A stretch of DNA of 64,000 nucleotides, from the NCBI GenBank assembly GCA_900549485.1, contig UROG01000008.1, forward strand, positions 3,578 to 67,577. Direction: 5' to 3'. The position numbers were made by a program, and so were the translations under genes. Positions within the stretch are counted from its first letter, which is position 1. Each line of letters starts with the position of its first letter. The stretch comes from an uncultured Eubacteriales bacterium (GTDB taxonomy: Bacteria > Bacillota > Clostridia > Oscillospirales > Oscillospiraceae). The notes beneath the pieces were generated by a model that ran no database searches, had not been told where the DNA came from, and was given only the letters and a program-made list of their open reading frames with translations. Below are positions 32,595 to 40,149 of the stretch, piece after piece.

Positions 32595-33620
32595 ATGAAG
32601 CTTATCAAAACCGAGGACGCAGTGGGTCATGTGCTGTGCCATGACATCACGCAGATAATCAAGGGCGTGACCAAGGACGCGGTATTCCGCAAGGGGCATA
32701 TCATCACCGAAAAGGACATACCGGTGCTTCTATCGGTCGGCAAGGACAATATCTATGTCTAGGAAAAGGACGAGAATATGCTCCACGAGGACGAGGCGGC
32801 GGAGATACTCCGCAGCATCTGCCAGAACGAGAATATGCACGCGACGGCGCCCAAGGAGGGCAAGATAGAGCTTATCGCGGATATTGACGGTCTGCTGCTC
32901 GTTGACCTTGAGCGGCTTCGCGCCATAAATTCGCTCGGTGACATGATGATAGCCGCACGGCACTCCGGCTTCATGGTGAAAAAGGGCGACAAGCTCTGCG
33001 GTACGCGCGTCATACCCCTTGTCATTGCAAAGGAACGCATGGAGCAGGCAAAATTGCTTGCCGGGGACGAGCCTATAATGCGCCTTGTGCCGGTGAGACC
33101 GAGAAAATACGGTCTTGTCACGACCGGCAACGAGGTGTTCTACGGGCGCATTGAGGATACCTTCAGCCCGGTGGTTCAGGCAAAGCTTGCGGAATTCGGC
33201 TGCGAGATGGCGGCGCACGTCATACTGAACGACGACCATGAAAAAATCACCGCCGCGATAAACGATATGCTTGCGCAGGGCTGCGAGATGGTCCTCTGCA
33301 CCGGCGGCATGAGCGTTGACCCCGACGACAAGACCCCGCTTGCCATCAAGAATACCGGCGCGAATATCGTCTCCTACGGCGCGCCCGTGCTGCCCGGAGC
33401 GATGTTTCTCGTGTCGTATTCCCCGGACGGCCGCCCCGTCTGCGGTCTGCCAGGCTGCGTGATGTACGCAAAGCGCACTATATTTGACCTTGTGCTGCCC
33501 TACCTCGTCACGGATACGCCCATTACTAAACAATGGCTTGCTGGACTCGGCAACGGCGGACTCTGCCTCAACTGCCCGGTGTGCCATTTCCCCAACTGCG
33601 GCTTCGGCAAGGGAAGATGA
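32595..33620 (+). CDS. MoeA-like molybdopterin-binding protein interrupted by an in-frame amber codon
   Basis: The reading from ATG 32595 (preceded by AAGGAGG) begins MKLIKTEDAVGHVLCHDITQ, typical of MoeA-like proteins, and stops at TAG 32760-32762 after 55 codons. In the same frame it resumes at codon 57 and runs to 33620, with the MoeA/MoaB molybdopterin-binding motif VLCTGGMSVDPDDKT near residue 235 and a cysteine-rich tail CLNCPVCHFPNCGFG. The codon before the stop and the flanking residues (YV-stop-EKDENM) suggest a lost Trp (TGG to TAG). Translation could restart at ATG 32778, which has AAAGGA upstream. Either this is a pseudogene, or the stop is read through. Confidence 0.65.
32760..32762 (+). 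other. In-frame amber (TAG) inside the molybdopterin-binding gene
   Basis: TAG at codon 56 of the reading that starts at 32595. Flanking codons stay in frame with the rest of the domain for another 285 codons. Other genes here end in TAG (for example 60719, 20311 and 15069), so TAG is used as a normal stop in this genome. Confidence 0.85.
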
Positions 33621-33623
33621 GCC

Positions 33624-34601
33624 ATGCTTGACAGATATGGGCGAGAAATAGATTATATGCGCATTTCCGTGACCGACCGCTGCAACCTGCGCTGCCGATA
33701 CTGTATGCCCGAGCCTATAGACGCGCTGGGGCACGGGGAAATTCTCCGTTATGAGGAGATACTGCGCATATGCCGCGCCGCCTCGGAGCTGGGGATAAGA
33801 AAATTTAAGGTCACGGGCGGAGAGCCGCTTGTCCGTGCCGACTGTGTGAGCTTTATCGCCGCGCTCAAGAGGCAGAGCGGGACGGAGCAGGTCACGCTGA
33901 CGACAAACGGACTCTTACTCGGAAAAAATCTGGATGCGCTTGCCGCCGCAGGGCTTGACGGCATAAACATAAGCCTCGACAGCCTGAATGCGGAGCGCTA
34001 TACGCGAACAAGCGGACACCCCGAGGGCGCGGAGCTGCTGAAGCGTATAATGCAGGCCGTAGAGGAAGCCTGCGCAATGGGGCTGCGTACAAAGCTAAAC
34101 GCCGTGCTGTTGGAGGAAACTGAGGAGGACGCGCCGGAGCTTGCCTCCATAGCGGAGGAGCTTCCGGTGGACGTGCGCTTTATAGAGCTTATGCCCATCG
34201 GCTTCGGCACGGCGATGCGGCGAGTCTCACCGGACGATATTCTCTCGGCGCTGAGAGAGCGCTGGCCAGACCTTGCCCCGACGGACGAAAGGCGCGGCAA
34301 CGGTCCTGCGCATTATTATAAGAGCGATTTGCTGCTCGGCAGGATAGGCTTTATAGACGCCGTGAGCCACAAGTTCTGCGCCGACTGCAACCGGGTACGC
34401 CTGACGAGTACGGGACAGCTAAAGCCCTGCTTGTGCTACGCCGACTCCGCCGACCTGCGCACGCTCATCCGAAGCGGCTGCACGGACGATGAGCTGCGTG
34501 AGGCGCTGAAAATCTCGATATACAATAAGCCGCGTGCGCACTGCTTCGACACGGGCGCCGCCGTCACCGAGCGGCACGCAATGAGTCAGATAGGAGGATA
34601 A
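33624..34601 (+). CDS. moaA: GTP 3',8-cyclase MoaA
   Basis: The 325-residue radical SAM enzyme has the cluster motif CNLRCRYCMP near residue 20, the SAM-site region KVTGGEPLVR near residue 60, the second [4Fe-4S] site FCADCNRVRLTSTGQLKPCLC near residue 252, and the C-terminal GG (SQIGG) needed for MoaC-linked turnover. It makes the first pterin intermediate of molybdenum cofactor synthesis from GTP. It follows the molybdopterin-binding gene by three bases. MoaC is not in the window. Confidence 0.95.
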   Translation: MLDRYGREIDYMRISVTDRCNLRCRYCMPEPIDALGHGEILRYEEILRICRAASELGIRKFKVTGGEPLVRADCVSFIAALKRQSGTEQVTLTTNGLLLGKNLDALAAAGLDGINISLDSLNAERYTRTSGHPEGAELLKRIMQAVEEACAMGLRTKLNAVLLEETEEDAPELASIAEELPVDVRFIELMPIGFGTAMRRVSPDDILSALRERWPDLAPTDERRGNGPAHYYKSDLLLGRIGFIDAVSHKFCADCNRVRLTSTGQLKPCLCYADSADLRTLIRSGCTDDELREALKISIYNKPRAHCFDTGAAVTERHAMSQIGG

Positions 34602-34605
34602 CAGC

Positions 34606-35541
34606 ATGGGAAAGGTTATAGCCGTATGCACGAGCGACCGTAAGGGTCTGCAAAAGCACGATGTAAATACCGCGCACTTCTCCGCCGAATGGGGCATTGA
34701 CGGCGACGCGCACGCCGGGAGCTGGCACAGACAAGTGAGTCTTCTGAGCGCCGACAAGATAGAGGCCTTCAATAAGCGCGGGGCAAACGTCATTCCCGGC
34801 GCCTTCGGAGAAAATCTTGTGGTCGAGGGCTTCGACTTCCGGGCGCTGCCCGTGGGCACGCTGCTGCGCTGCGGTGATGTGCTGCTGGAGATGACGCAGA
34901 TAGGCAAGGAGTGCCACAGCCATTGCGAGATATACAAGAAAATGGGCGAGTGCATCATGCCGCGTGAGGGCGTGTTTGCCCGCGTCATCGAGCCGGGTAG
35001 CATCAGCGTCGGAGATGAGATGAGCATCGAAAAGCGCGAGGGGCATTTCCCGTGGCAGGCTGCGGTCATCACGCTCAGCGACAAGGCGGCGGCGGGGGAG
35101 CGCAAGGACGAGAGCGGTCCCGCGATAGCAAAGCGCCTGCGCGAGGCAAGCTACGAGGTCGTGGAGGAAATAGTTATCCACGACGATGAGCGGGTTTTGA
35201 AGCAGCAGCTTATTCGGCTCTGCGACCAGCGGCAGCTTGACCTCATACTTACGACCGGCGGCACGGGCTGCTCGGCGCGGGATATTACGCCCGAGGCAAC
35301 GCTTGCAATCGCGGATAAAAACGTCCCCGGCATTGCCGAGGCTATGCGCGCCGAGTCTCTCAAAATCACCAGGCACGCAATGATTTCCCGCGCCGCCTCC
35401 GTTATCCGGGGTAAAACGCTTATTATCAATCTCCCCGGCAGCCCCCGCGCCTGCATGGAGAATATGGACGTATTTATGGACACCATACCCCATGCCATGG
35501 GACTTCTCCGCAACGAGGTACACGACTGCGCAAGAAAATAA
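34606..35541 (+). CDS. MOSC-MogA fusion protein (molybdenum cofactor sulfurase-like domain plus adenylyltransferase)
   Basis: The 311-residue protein joins a MOSC domain (residues 1-145; EWGIDGDAHAG, CHSHCEIYKK and PREGVFARVI) and a MogA/MoaB-type domain (about 150-311; LTTGGTGCSARDITPEAT is the molybdopterin-binding loop). MogA adenylylates molybdopterin before metal insertion; MOSC domains handle sulfur transfer or cofactor binding. GGAGG lies before the ATG, four bases after moaA. Fusion of the two steps in one polypeptide is seen in gut Clostridia. Confidence 0.85.
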   Translation: MGKVIAVCTSDRKGLQKHDVNTAHFSAEWGIDGDAHAGSWHRQVSLLSADKIEAFNKRGANVIPGAFGENLVVEGFDFRALPVGTLLRCGDVLLEMTQIGKECHSHCEIYKKMGECIMPREGVFARVIEPGSISVGDEMSIEKREGHFPWQAAVITLSDKAAAGERKDESGPAIAKRLREASYEVVEEIVIHDDERVLKQQLIRLCDQRQLDLILTTGGTGCSARDITPEATLAIADKNVPGIAEAMRAESLKITRHAMISRAASVIRGKTLIINLPGSPRACMENMDVFMDTIPHAMGLLRNEVHDCARK

Positions 35542-35563
35542 AAAGCAGGTATTTCTTCAGCGC

Positions 35564-35591
35564 ATATAACCGCGTTAAGTCGCGCTTATAT
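35564..35591. promoter_or_regulatory. 28-bp palindrome upstream of modA (possible ModE-type operator)
   Basis: ATATAACCGCG, a TTAAGT centre and CGCGCTTATAT form an inverted repeat with a single mismatch, 31 bases before the modA start. ModE operators have a TATA-rich half-site on each side of a short spacer, and the only ModE-like HTH in the window is the C-terminal domain of the protein at 29797. Confidence 0.5.
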
Positions 35592-35621
35592 AAATATTTT
35601 TCTGAAAAAGGAGAAACGAAC

Positions 35622-36446
35622 ATGAAGAAAACCCTCACACTGCTGCTCACGCTTGCAATGCTCTTCACACTTGCCGCCTGCGGCTCGCCCGCGGCTCCAA
35701 GTAAGGGAGAGAAGGAAGAAATCATCGTCTTTGCCGCCGCTTCAATGACCGAGACTCTAAATCAGGTCAAGGATGTCTACGAGAAGGAAAACAACGTCAC
35801 CATCACCTATAACTTTGACTCCTCCGGTACGCTCAAGACCCAGATACAGGAGGGCGCGGACTGCGACCTCTTTATCTCCGCCGGTCAAAAGCAGATGAAT
35901 CAGCTCGACTTAAGCTCCGACAAGGAGATAAACAAGGAGGGACTGGATTTTGTCGCCGACGATACGCGCCTGAACCTGCTCGAAAATAAGGTGGTGCTTG
36001 TCGTCCCCGAGGGCAATCCCAAGGGCATAGAGAGCTTTGACGACCTTGCGGCAAGGCTTGCCGAGGGCAGCATACTGATGGCAATGGGCAACAGTGACGT
36101 GCCTGTCGGTCAGTACACGCAGAAGATACTCAATTTCTACGGGCTTGATGAGGAAGCCCTCGCCAAAAGCGGCGTCATTACCTACGGCAGCAACGTCAAG
36201 GAGGTCACAACTCAGGTCTCCGAGGGCAGCGTTGACTGCGGCATAGTCTACTGCACGGATGCCTTCTCCGCAGGGCTCACGGTCATTGACAGCGCAAGCA
36301 AGGATATGTGCGGTCAGGTCATCTATCCCGCCGCGGTATTAAAGACTGCGAAGAACCCCGATGCAGCCAAGGCCTTCCTTGACTATCTCACGGGCAGCGA
36401 GGCGATGGCGATTTTTGAGGCTGTCGGCTTCTCTCCGGTCGCGTAA
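35622..36446 (+). CDS. modA: Molybdate ABC transporter substrate-binding lipoprotein
   Basis: The 274-residue protein has a lipoprotein signal peptide ending in LAAC at residues 17-20, then a ModA-type domain: VFAAASMTETL near residue 37, YNFDSSGTLKTQI near residue 65, FISAGQKQM near residue 84 and VYCTDAF near residue 208. ModA binds molybdate or tungstate at the outer face of the membrane. GGAGAAACGAAC precedes the ATG at 35622. It is the first gene of modABC. Confidence 0.95.
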   Translation: MKKTLTLLLTLAMLFTLAACGSPAAPSKGEKEEIIVFAAASMTETLNQVKDVYEKENNVTITYNFDSSGTLKTQIQEGADCDLFISAGQKQMNQLDLSSDKEINKEGLDFVADDTRLNLLENKVVLVVPEGNPKGIESFDDLAARLAEGSILMAMGNSDVPVGQYTQKILNFYGLDEEALAKSGVITYGSNVKEVTTQVSEGSVDCGIVYCTDAFSAGLTVIDSASKDMCGQVIYPAAVLKTAKNPDAAKAFLDYLTGSEAMAIFEAVGFSPVA

Positions 36447-36461
36447 AGCCCGAGACGCAGA

Positions 36462-36491
36462 ATTGGCAGCGCATTTATTTGCGCTGCCAAT
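36462..36491 (+). terminator. Perfect 12-bp intercistronic hairpin between modA and modB
   Basis: ATTGGCAGCGCA at 36462-36473 and TGCGCTGCCAAT at 36480-36491 with a TTTATT loop. No T run follows, so it more likely stabilises modA mRNA than ends it, as in many binding-protein operons. Confidence 0.75.
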
Positions 36492-36505
36492 CCGAGGTAT
36501 ATAAT

Positions 36506-37180
36506 ATGAACATTGACTGGTATCCGCTTATAAACTCCCTGCGCATTGCGGCTATAAGCTGCGTAATAGTTTTTTTCACGGGCATATTCTTTGCCTACTA
36601 TGCGGCAAGACTGCCGCGCACGGTCAAGGGTATTCTTGACGTTATTCTCACGCTTCCCATGGTACTGCCGCCGACGGTATGCGGCTATTTTCTGCTGCTC
36701 ATTTTCGGCACAAAGCGCCCAATCGGCATCCTTCTGATGCAGCTCGGCATTAAATTTGTAATGACATGGTACGGCGGAATTCTCGCCGCAGCCGTCGTCG
36801 CCTTCCCGCTGATGTACAGGACGGCACGCGGCGCGTTCGAGAGCTTTGACTGCACGCTCTCACAGTCGGGGCAAACGCTCGGCCTTTCCAACACATATAT
36901 TTTCTGGCGCATACGAATGCCCGCCTGCCGTCAGGGCATACTCGCCGGCACCGTGCTTGCCTTCGCGCGCGCCCTCGGCGAATACGGTGCTACCAGTATG
37001 CTCATCGGCTACACTCCCGGCAAAACCGCCACGATATCCACGACCGTATATCAGCTCTGGCGCACAAATGACGATGCGGGCGCATTCTTCTGGGTCATGA
37101 TAAACCTCGCCATAAGCACCGTCGTGCTGCTCACGGTCAATCTCCTTGAGAGCAAGCAGAAAGTGAGGGCGAAGGAATGA
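36506..37180 (+). CDS. modB: Molybdate ABC transporter permease
   Basis: The 224-residue protein has about five to six hydrophobic segments and the EAA loop RTARGAFESFDCTLSQSGQTLG near residue 100, followed by FARALGEYGATSMLIGYTPG, the coupling and signature helix of the MalF/ModB permease family. It forms the membrane channel for molybdate. CGAGGTATATA upstream supports the ATG at 36506. It overlaps modC by four bases. Confidence 0.95.
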   Translation: MNIDWYPLINSLRIAAISCVIVFFTGIFFAYYAARLPRTVKGILDVILTLPMVLPPTVCGYFLLLIFGTKRPIGILLMQLGIKFVMTWYGGILAAAVVAFPLMYRTARGAFESFDCTLSQSGQTLGLSNTYIFWRIRMPACRQGILAGTVLAFARALGEYGATSMLIGYTPGKTATISTTVYQLWRTNDDAGAFFWVMINLAISTVVLLTVNLLESKQKVRAKE

Positions 37181-38217
37181 GCCTGATAGTAGATGTCAGA
37201 AAAAAGCTCGGCAGCTTTGAACTTGAGTCAAAATTCGAGGCGCAAAACGGCGTGACCTGTCTGCTCGGTCCTTCTGGCTGCGGCAAGAGTATGACGCTCA
37301 AATGCATTGCCGGCATAGAAAAGCCCGACGAGGGCTACATAGAGCTTGACGGCGTGGTCTTATATGACAGTGCAAAGGGGATAAACCTCCCTCCGCAAAA
37401 GCGCCGCGTGGGTTATCTGTTCCAAAACTATGCGCTGTTTCCGAATATGACGGTGCGCCAGAACATACTCTGCGGTATGCGCCGCATCAGGGACAAGAGC
37501 GAAAAAGAGGAAAAGCTCAAAAAAATGCTGGATATGTTCCAGCTTGGAGGACTTGAAAATCACCGTCCCGCGCAGCTCTCCGGCGGTCAGGCTCAGCGCA
37601 CGGCGCTTGCGCGCATCATGGTCAGTGAGCCGCAGCTTTTACTGCTGGACGAGCCCTTTTCCGCGCTCGATGCGCATCTCAGGGATAAGCTTATGATAGA
37701 AATGCGCGACGTACTCACGCGCTTCGGGCGGGAGGTCATCATGGTCACGCACGACCGCAACGAGGCGTATAACATGAGCCGGGAAATAGCCGTCATGGAC
37801 AGCGGCAGACTTCTGACCGTGAACCGGACAAAGGCGCTTTTTGCCGATCCCGGCAGCGTTCCGGCGGCGATGCTCACCGGCTGCAAAAATATAGCCCCCG
37901 CCATAAAGCGAGGGGAGCATGAGGTATATGTGCCCGATTGGGGCGTGAGCCTCACGACCGCGCAGCCCGTCGGCGACGATATAAAGGCCATTGGCATCCG
38001 CGCACATTATTTTAATCCCTCCGCGCCGACAAATCGCCATGAGATAGAATACCTTGACAAGATGGAGGAGCCCTTTGAGTGGATAATAGAGTTCAAATTC
38101 AAGTCCGCCGCGGAGTCCGAGCCGAGTGTGTGGTGGCGGGTGACGAAGGATAAGCGCCCACAGCTATTCCCCGCCGAGCTTGGCATTGCCCCGGCGAATA
38201 TACTTTTACTGTATTGA
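37177..38217 (+). CDS. modC: Molybdate ABC transporter ATP-binding protein
   Basis: The 346-residue ATPase has Walker A LGPSGCGKSM near residue 31, the signature LSGGQAQRTALARIM near residue 130, Walker B LLLLDEPFSALD near residue 152 and a His switch VTHDRNEA. The C-terminal 100 residues correspond to the TOBE/MOP ligand-binding domain but are divergent. It powers import through ModB. The start overlaps modB by four bases. It is followed at 12 bases by xdhC. Confidence 0.93.
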   Translation: MSLIVDVRKKLGSFELESKFEAQNGVTCLLGPSGCGKSMTLKCIAGIEKPDEGYIELDGVVLYDSAKGINLPPQKRRVGYLFQNYALFPNMTVRQNILCGMRRIRDKSEKEEKLKKMLDMFQLGGLENHRPAQLSGGQAQRTALARIMVSEPQLLLLDEPFSALDAHLRDKLMIEMRDVLTRFGREVIMVTHDRNEAYNMSREIAVMDSGRLLTVNRTKALFADPGSVPAAMLTGCKNIAPAIKRGEHEVYVPDWGVSLTTAQPVGDDIKAIGIRAHYFNPSAPTNRHEIEYLDKMEEPFEWIIEFKFKSAAESEPSVWWRVTKDKRPQLFPAELGIAPANILLLY

Positions 38218-38229
38218 GGAGGTTTTATC

Positions 38230-39264
38230 ATGTCGAATATTTATGCCGAAATATTGGAAAGAGTTGAGCGCGGCGAGGCGCTGACGCTGAAAACGGAGCT
38301 TTGCGGCTCGGAGGGGCTTATAGCCGAGGGATTGAAAAAGACTCTTGCGCCCTATGCGCCGCAGACCGATAAGCGCGGCAGATATTTTGCCGACGTGACG
38401 CTGACGGAGACGGAGGGCAAAATCACCGTGGGCGAGCCCTTTTCGCCCCCGGAGCGCCTTATAGTCCTCGGTGCGGGGCATATTGCCGTGCCCGTTTGCG
38501 ATTTTGCGGCAAAGAGCGGCTTTGAGGTCTATGTCTGTGACGATCGCCCCGCCTTTGCAAATACCGCGCGCTTCCCGCTGGCACGGGAGGTGCTGTGCGA
38601 CAGCTTTGAAAGCTGCATCGACCGCCTCCGGCTCATGCGCTATGACTACGTTGTCGTTATTACGCGCGGCCATGTGCATGACGCGGACTGCCTGCGCGAG
38701 ATATTCAAGGGCACGCAGCCGGCGTATCTGGGGCTTATCGGCTCGCGCCGCCGCGTGCGTGGGCTGTTTGAGATGCTTGTCGAGGAGGGCTATCCCAAGG
38801 AGTATATGGATCGGATATGCACGCCCATAGGACTTGATATCGGCGCCGTCACCCCCGGCGAGATCGCCATATCCATACTCGCGGAGCTTGTGGCATATAA
38901 GCGCCTGCCGGAGCACAGCAATGACGGCATACGCTGCTGCAACGACTCCGACGTGGAGCTATCCGTGATAAAATACCTTGCCGAAAACCGTGATCCCAAG
39001 GCGATAGTAACCGTTATCGAGACAAAGGGCTCGACTCCGCGCGAGGCGGGCGCGAAAATGGCGGTAAGCCCTCTTGCGGCAGTCACAGGCAGCATAGGCG
39101 GCGGATGCAGCGAGGGCGCGGTTATCCGTGACGCCGTGCGAATTATCGGCACGGGGCGCTATAAAATCGTCGATGTTGACCTCACGGGCGAGGTCGCGGA
39201 GTCTGACGGCATGGTCTGCGGCGGAACGATGAGGGTGCTTGTCGAGGACGACACGGAAGCGTGA
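38230..39264 (+). CDS. xdhC: XdhC-family molybdenum cofactor insertion/sulfuration protein
   Basis: The 344-residue protein has the Rossmann-like XdhC_C domain first (RLIVLGAGHIAVPVCDFAA near residue 78; GSRRRVRGLFE) and the XdhC_CoxI domain second (TKGSTPREAGAKM near residue 265; GSIGGGCSEG; VCGGTMRVL). In E. coli XdhC the two parts come in the other order. XdhC binds sulfurated molybdenum cofactor and loads it into xanthine-oxidase-family enzymes such as the one at 26395. GAGGAGG is nine bases upstream. It closes the molybdenum operon. Confidence 0.9.
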   Translation: MSNIYAEILERVERGEALTLKTELCGSEGLIAEGLKKTLAPYAPQTDKRGRYFADVTLTETEGKITVGEPFSPPERLIVLGAGHIAVPVCDFAAKSGFEVYVCDDRPAFANTARFPLAREVLCDSFESCIDRLRLMRYDYVVVITRGHVHDADCLREIFKGTQPAYLGLIGSRRRVRGLFEMLVEEGYPKEYMDRICTPIGLDIGAVTPGEIAISILAELVAYKRLPEHSNDGIRCCNDSDVELSVIKYLAENRDPKAIVTVIETKGSTPREAGAKMAVSPLAAVTGSIGGGCSEGAVIRDAVRIIGTGRYKIVDVDLTGEVAESDGMVCGGTMRVLVEDDTEA

Positions 39265-39473
39265 CATGGGCATAATCTGCGCGGACAAAGCCGTTTTGCC
39301 ACGCATGACAGACGCAAACGACCGCGATGGCACGCCATACGCGCGCGGCGACAAAGGCAAGCTTTGACAAGCCCTGCTTGCCACAATCCACTTCCGTCTT
39401 CTTCCTAGGCGTTGACGCTGCTAACTTTGATTATATCCTCACGGGCACAAAGCCTTGTGGGGATATAATCTGT
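39265..39473. other. Intergenic stretch with one hairpin, no gene seen
   Basis: Between xdhC and the spore protein gene no frame is supported. ATTATATCCTCAC and GTGGGGATATAAT around 39431-39470 form a stem that could end the spore-protein transcript on the minus strand, but there is no T run. Confidence 0.45.
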
Positions 39474-39737
39474 TTATACTATTATGCTTGCTATGTACTT
39501 GATTTCCTGCATATGCGTTAAAGAAGTCCTGTTGCTTCGCGTATAACTTATTGTTCGCACGGGGCAATTCTTCTTGACCATCTGACCGCCGACGGAACCG
39601 GCCTGACGGGAAGTGAGATCACCGTTGTAACCGTTCTTGAGGTTAACACCGACTTCAGCAGCAGCCTCCATCTTGAACTTATCCATAGCATCACGTGCAG
39701 CGGGGTTAACAAGATGATTAGTGTTATTGGTAGACAT
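39474..39737 (-). CDS. Alpha/beta-type small acid-soluble spore protein with abnormal C terminus
   Basis: The 87-residue protein begins MSTNNTNHLVNPAARDAMDK and contains FKMEAAAEVGVNLKNGYNGD and TSRQAGSVGGQMVKK, the two conserved blocks of alpha/beta SASPs that coat spore DNA. The family normally ends a few residues after GGQMVKKM with a short tail of about 60-70 residues in total. Here the frame departs after MVKK into NCPVRTISYTRSNRTSLTHM and 13 more residues that look unrelated, ending at 39474. A small frameshift or a junction in the 3' end is likely. GGAGATGTAATC precedes the start at 39737. Confidence 0.85.
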   Translation of the reverse strand: MSTNNTNHLVNPAARDAMDKFKMEAAAEVGVNLKNGYNGDLTSRQAGSVGGQMVKKNCPVRTISYTRSNRTSLTHMQEIKYIASIIV

Positions 39738-39935
39738 AGATTACATCTCCTTTTCTGTCTGATTTGGGTTTACTACCCGAAACATATCTTCTGCGGTATG
39801 CGCAAAGATATACGAAAAGAAAAAATGCAATTTTTTCAAATTACGACATGATGACGAAGCAATTAAGGAAAACGATCGAGCTGAGAGAGCAACGAGGCGG
39901 GATACAGCGAGCTGCGCGACTATGCAATAGAGAGA

Positions 39936-40135
39936 CTGTCAAAAAATTATGCACCAAAGCCGGATAATAGAGCAGCAGGGGAGCTTGAGGGGGGGGCAAG
40001 ACCCGCCTCAAATTGGATAAACCGCCGTCGGGAGCCTTGAGATATCAATGCTCCCGGTAACAGCATTTTGAACACTTTCAAAATGCTCGGCGGAAAGCGC
40101 TGTCAAAAAAAGTCCAGCAAGGACTTTTTTGACAG
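39936..40135. repeat. Dispersed inverted-repeat element, copy 1 (about 200 bp)
   Basis: The element starts CTGTCAAAAAA (39936) and ends TTTTTTGACAG (40135), giving 11-bp terminal inverted repeats. The same unit occurs at 57378-57573 with about 80 percent identity, and similarity continues some bases past the ends (GCTGAATAAAGCA). The right end holds a terminator-like hairpin, CTGTCAAAAAAAGTCC and GGACTTTTTTGACAG. There is no coding content, so it is a MITE-like or structured RNA element. Confidence 0.8.
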
Positions 40136-40149
40136 GCTGAATAAAGCAC

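Noticed and set aside
32760..32762. Reading the amber codon as pyrrolysine
   Set aside because: TAG ends several intact genes in the window, no Pyl gene is visible and the flanking residues look like a lost Trp. Kept only as one alternative.
32730..33734. Minus-strand frame of 334 codons
   Set aside because: Antisense shadow of the molybdopterin-binding gene and the start of moaA; no motif.
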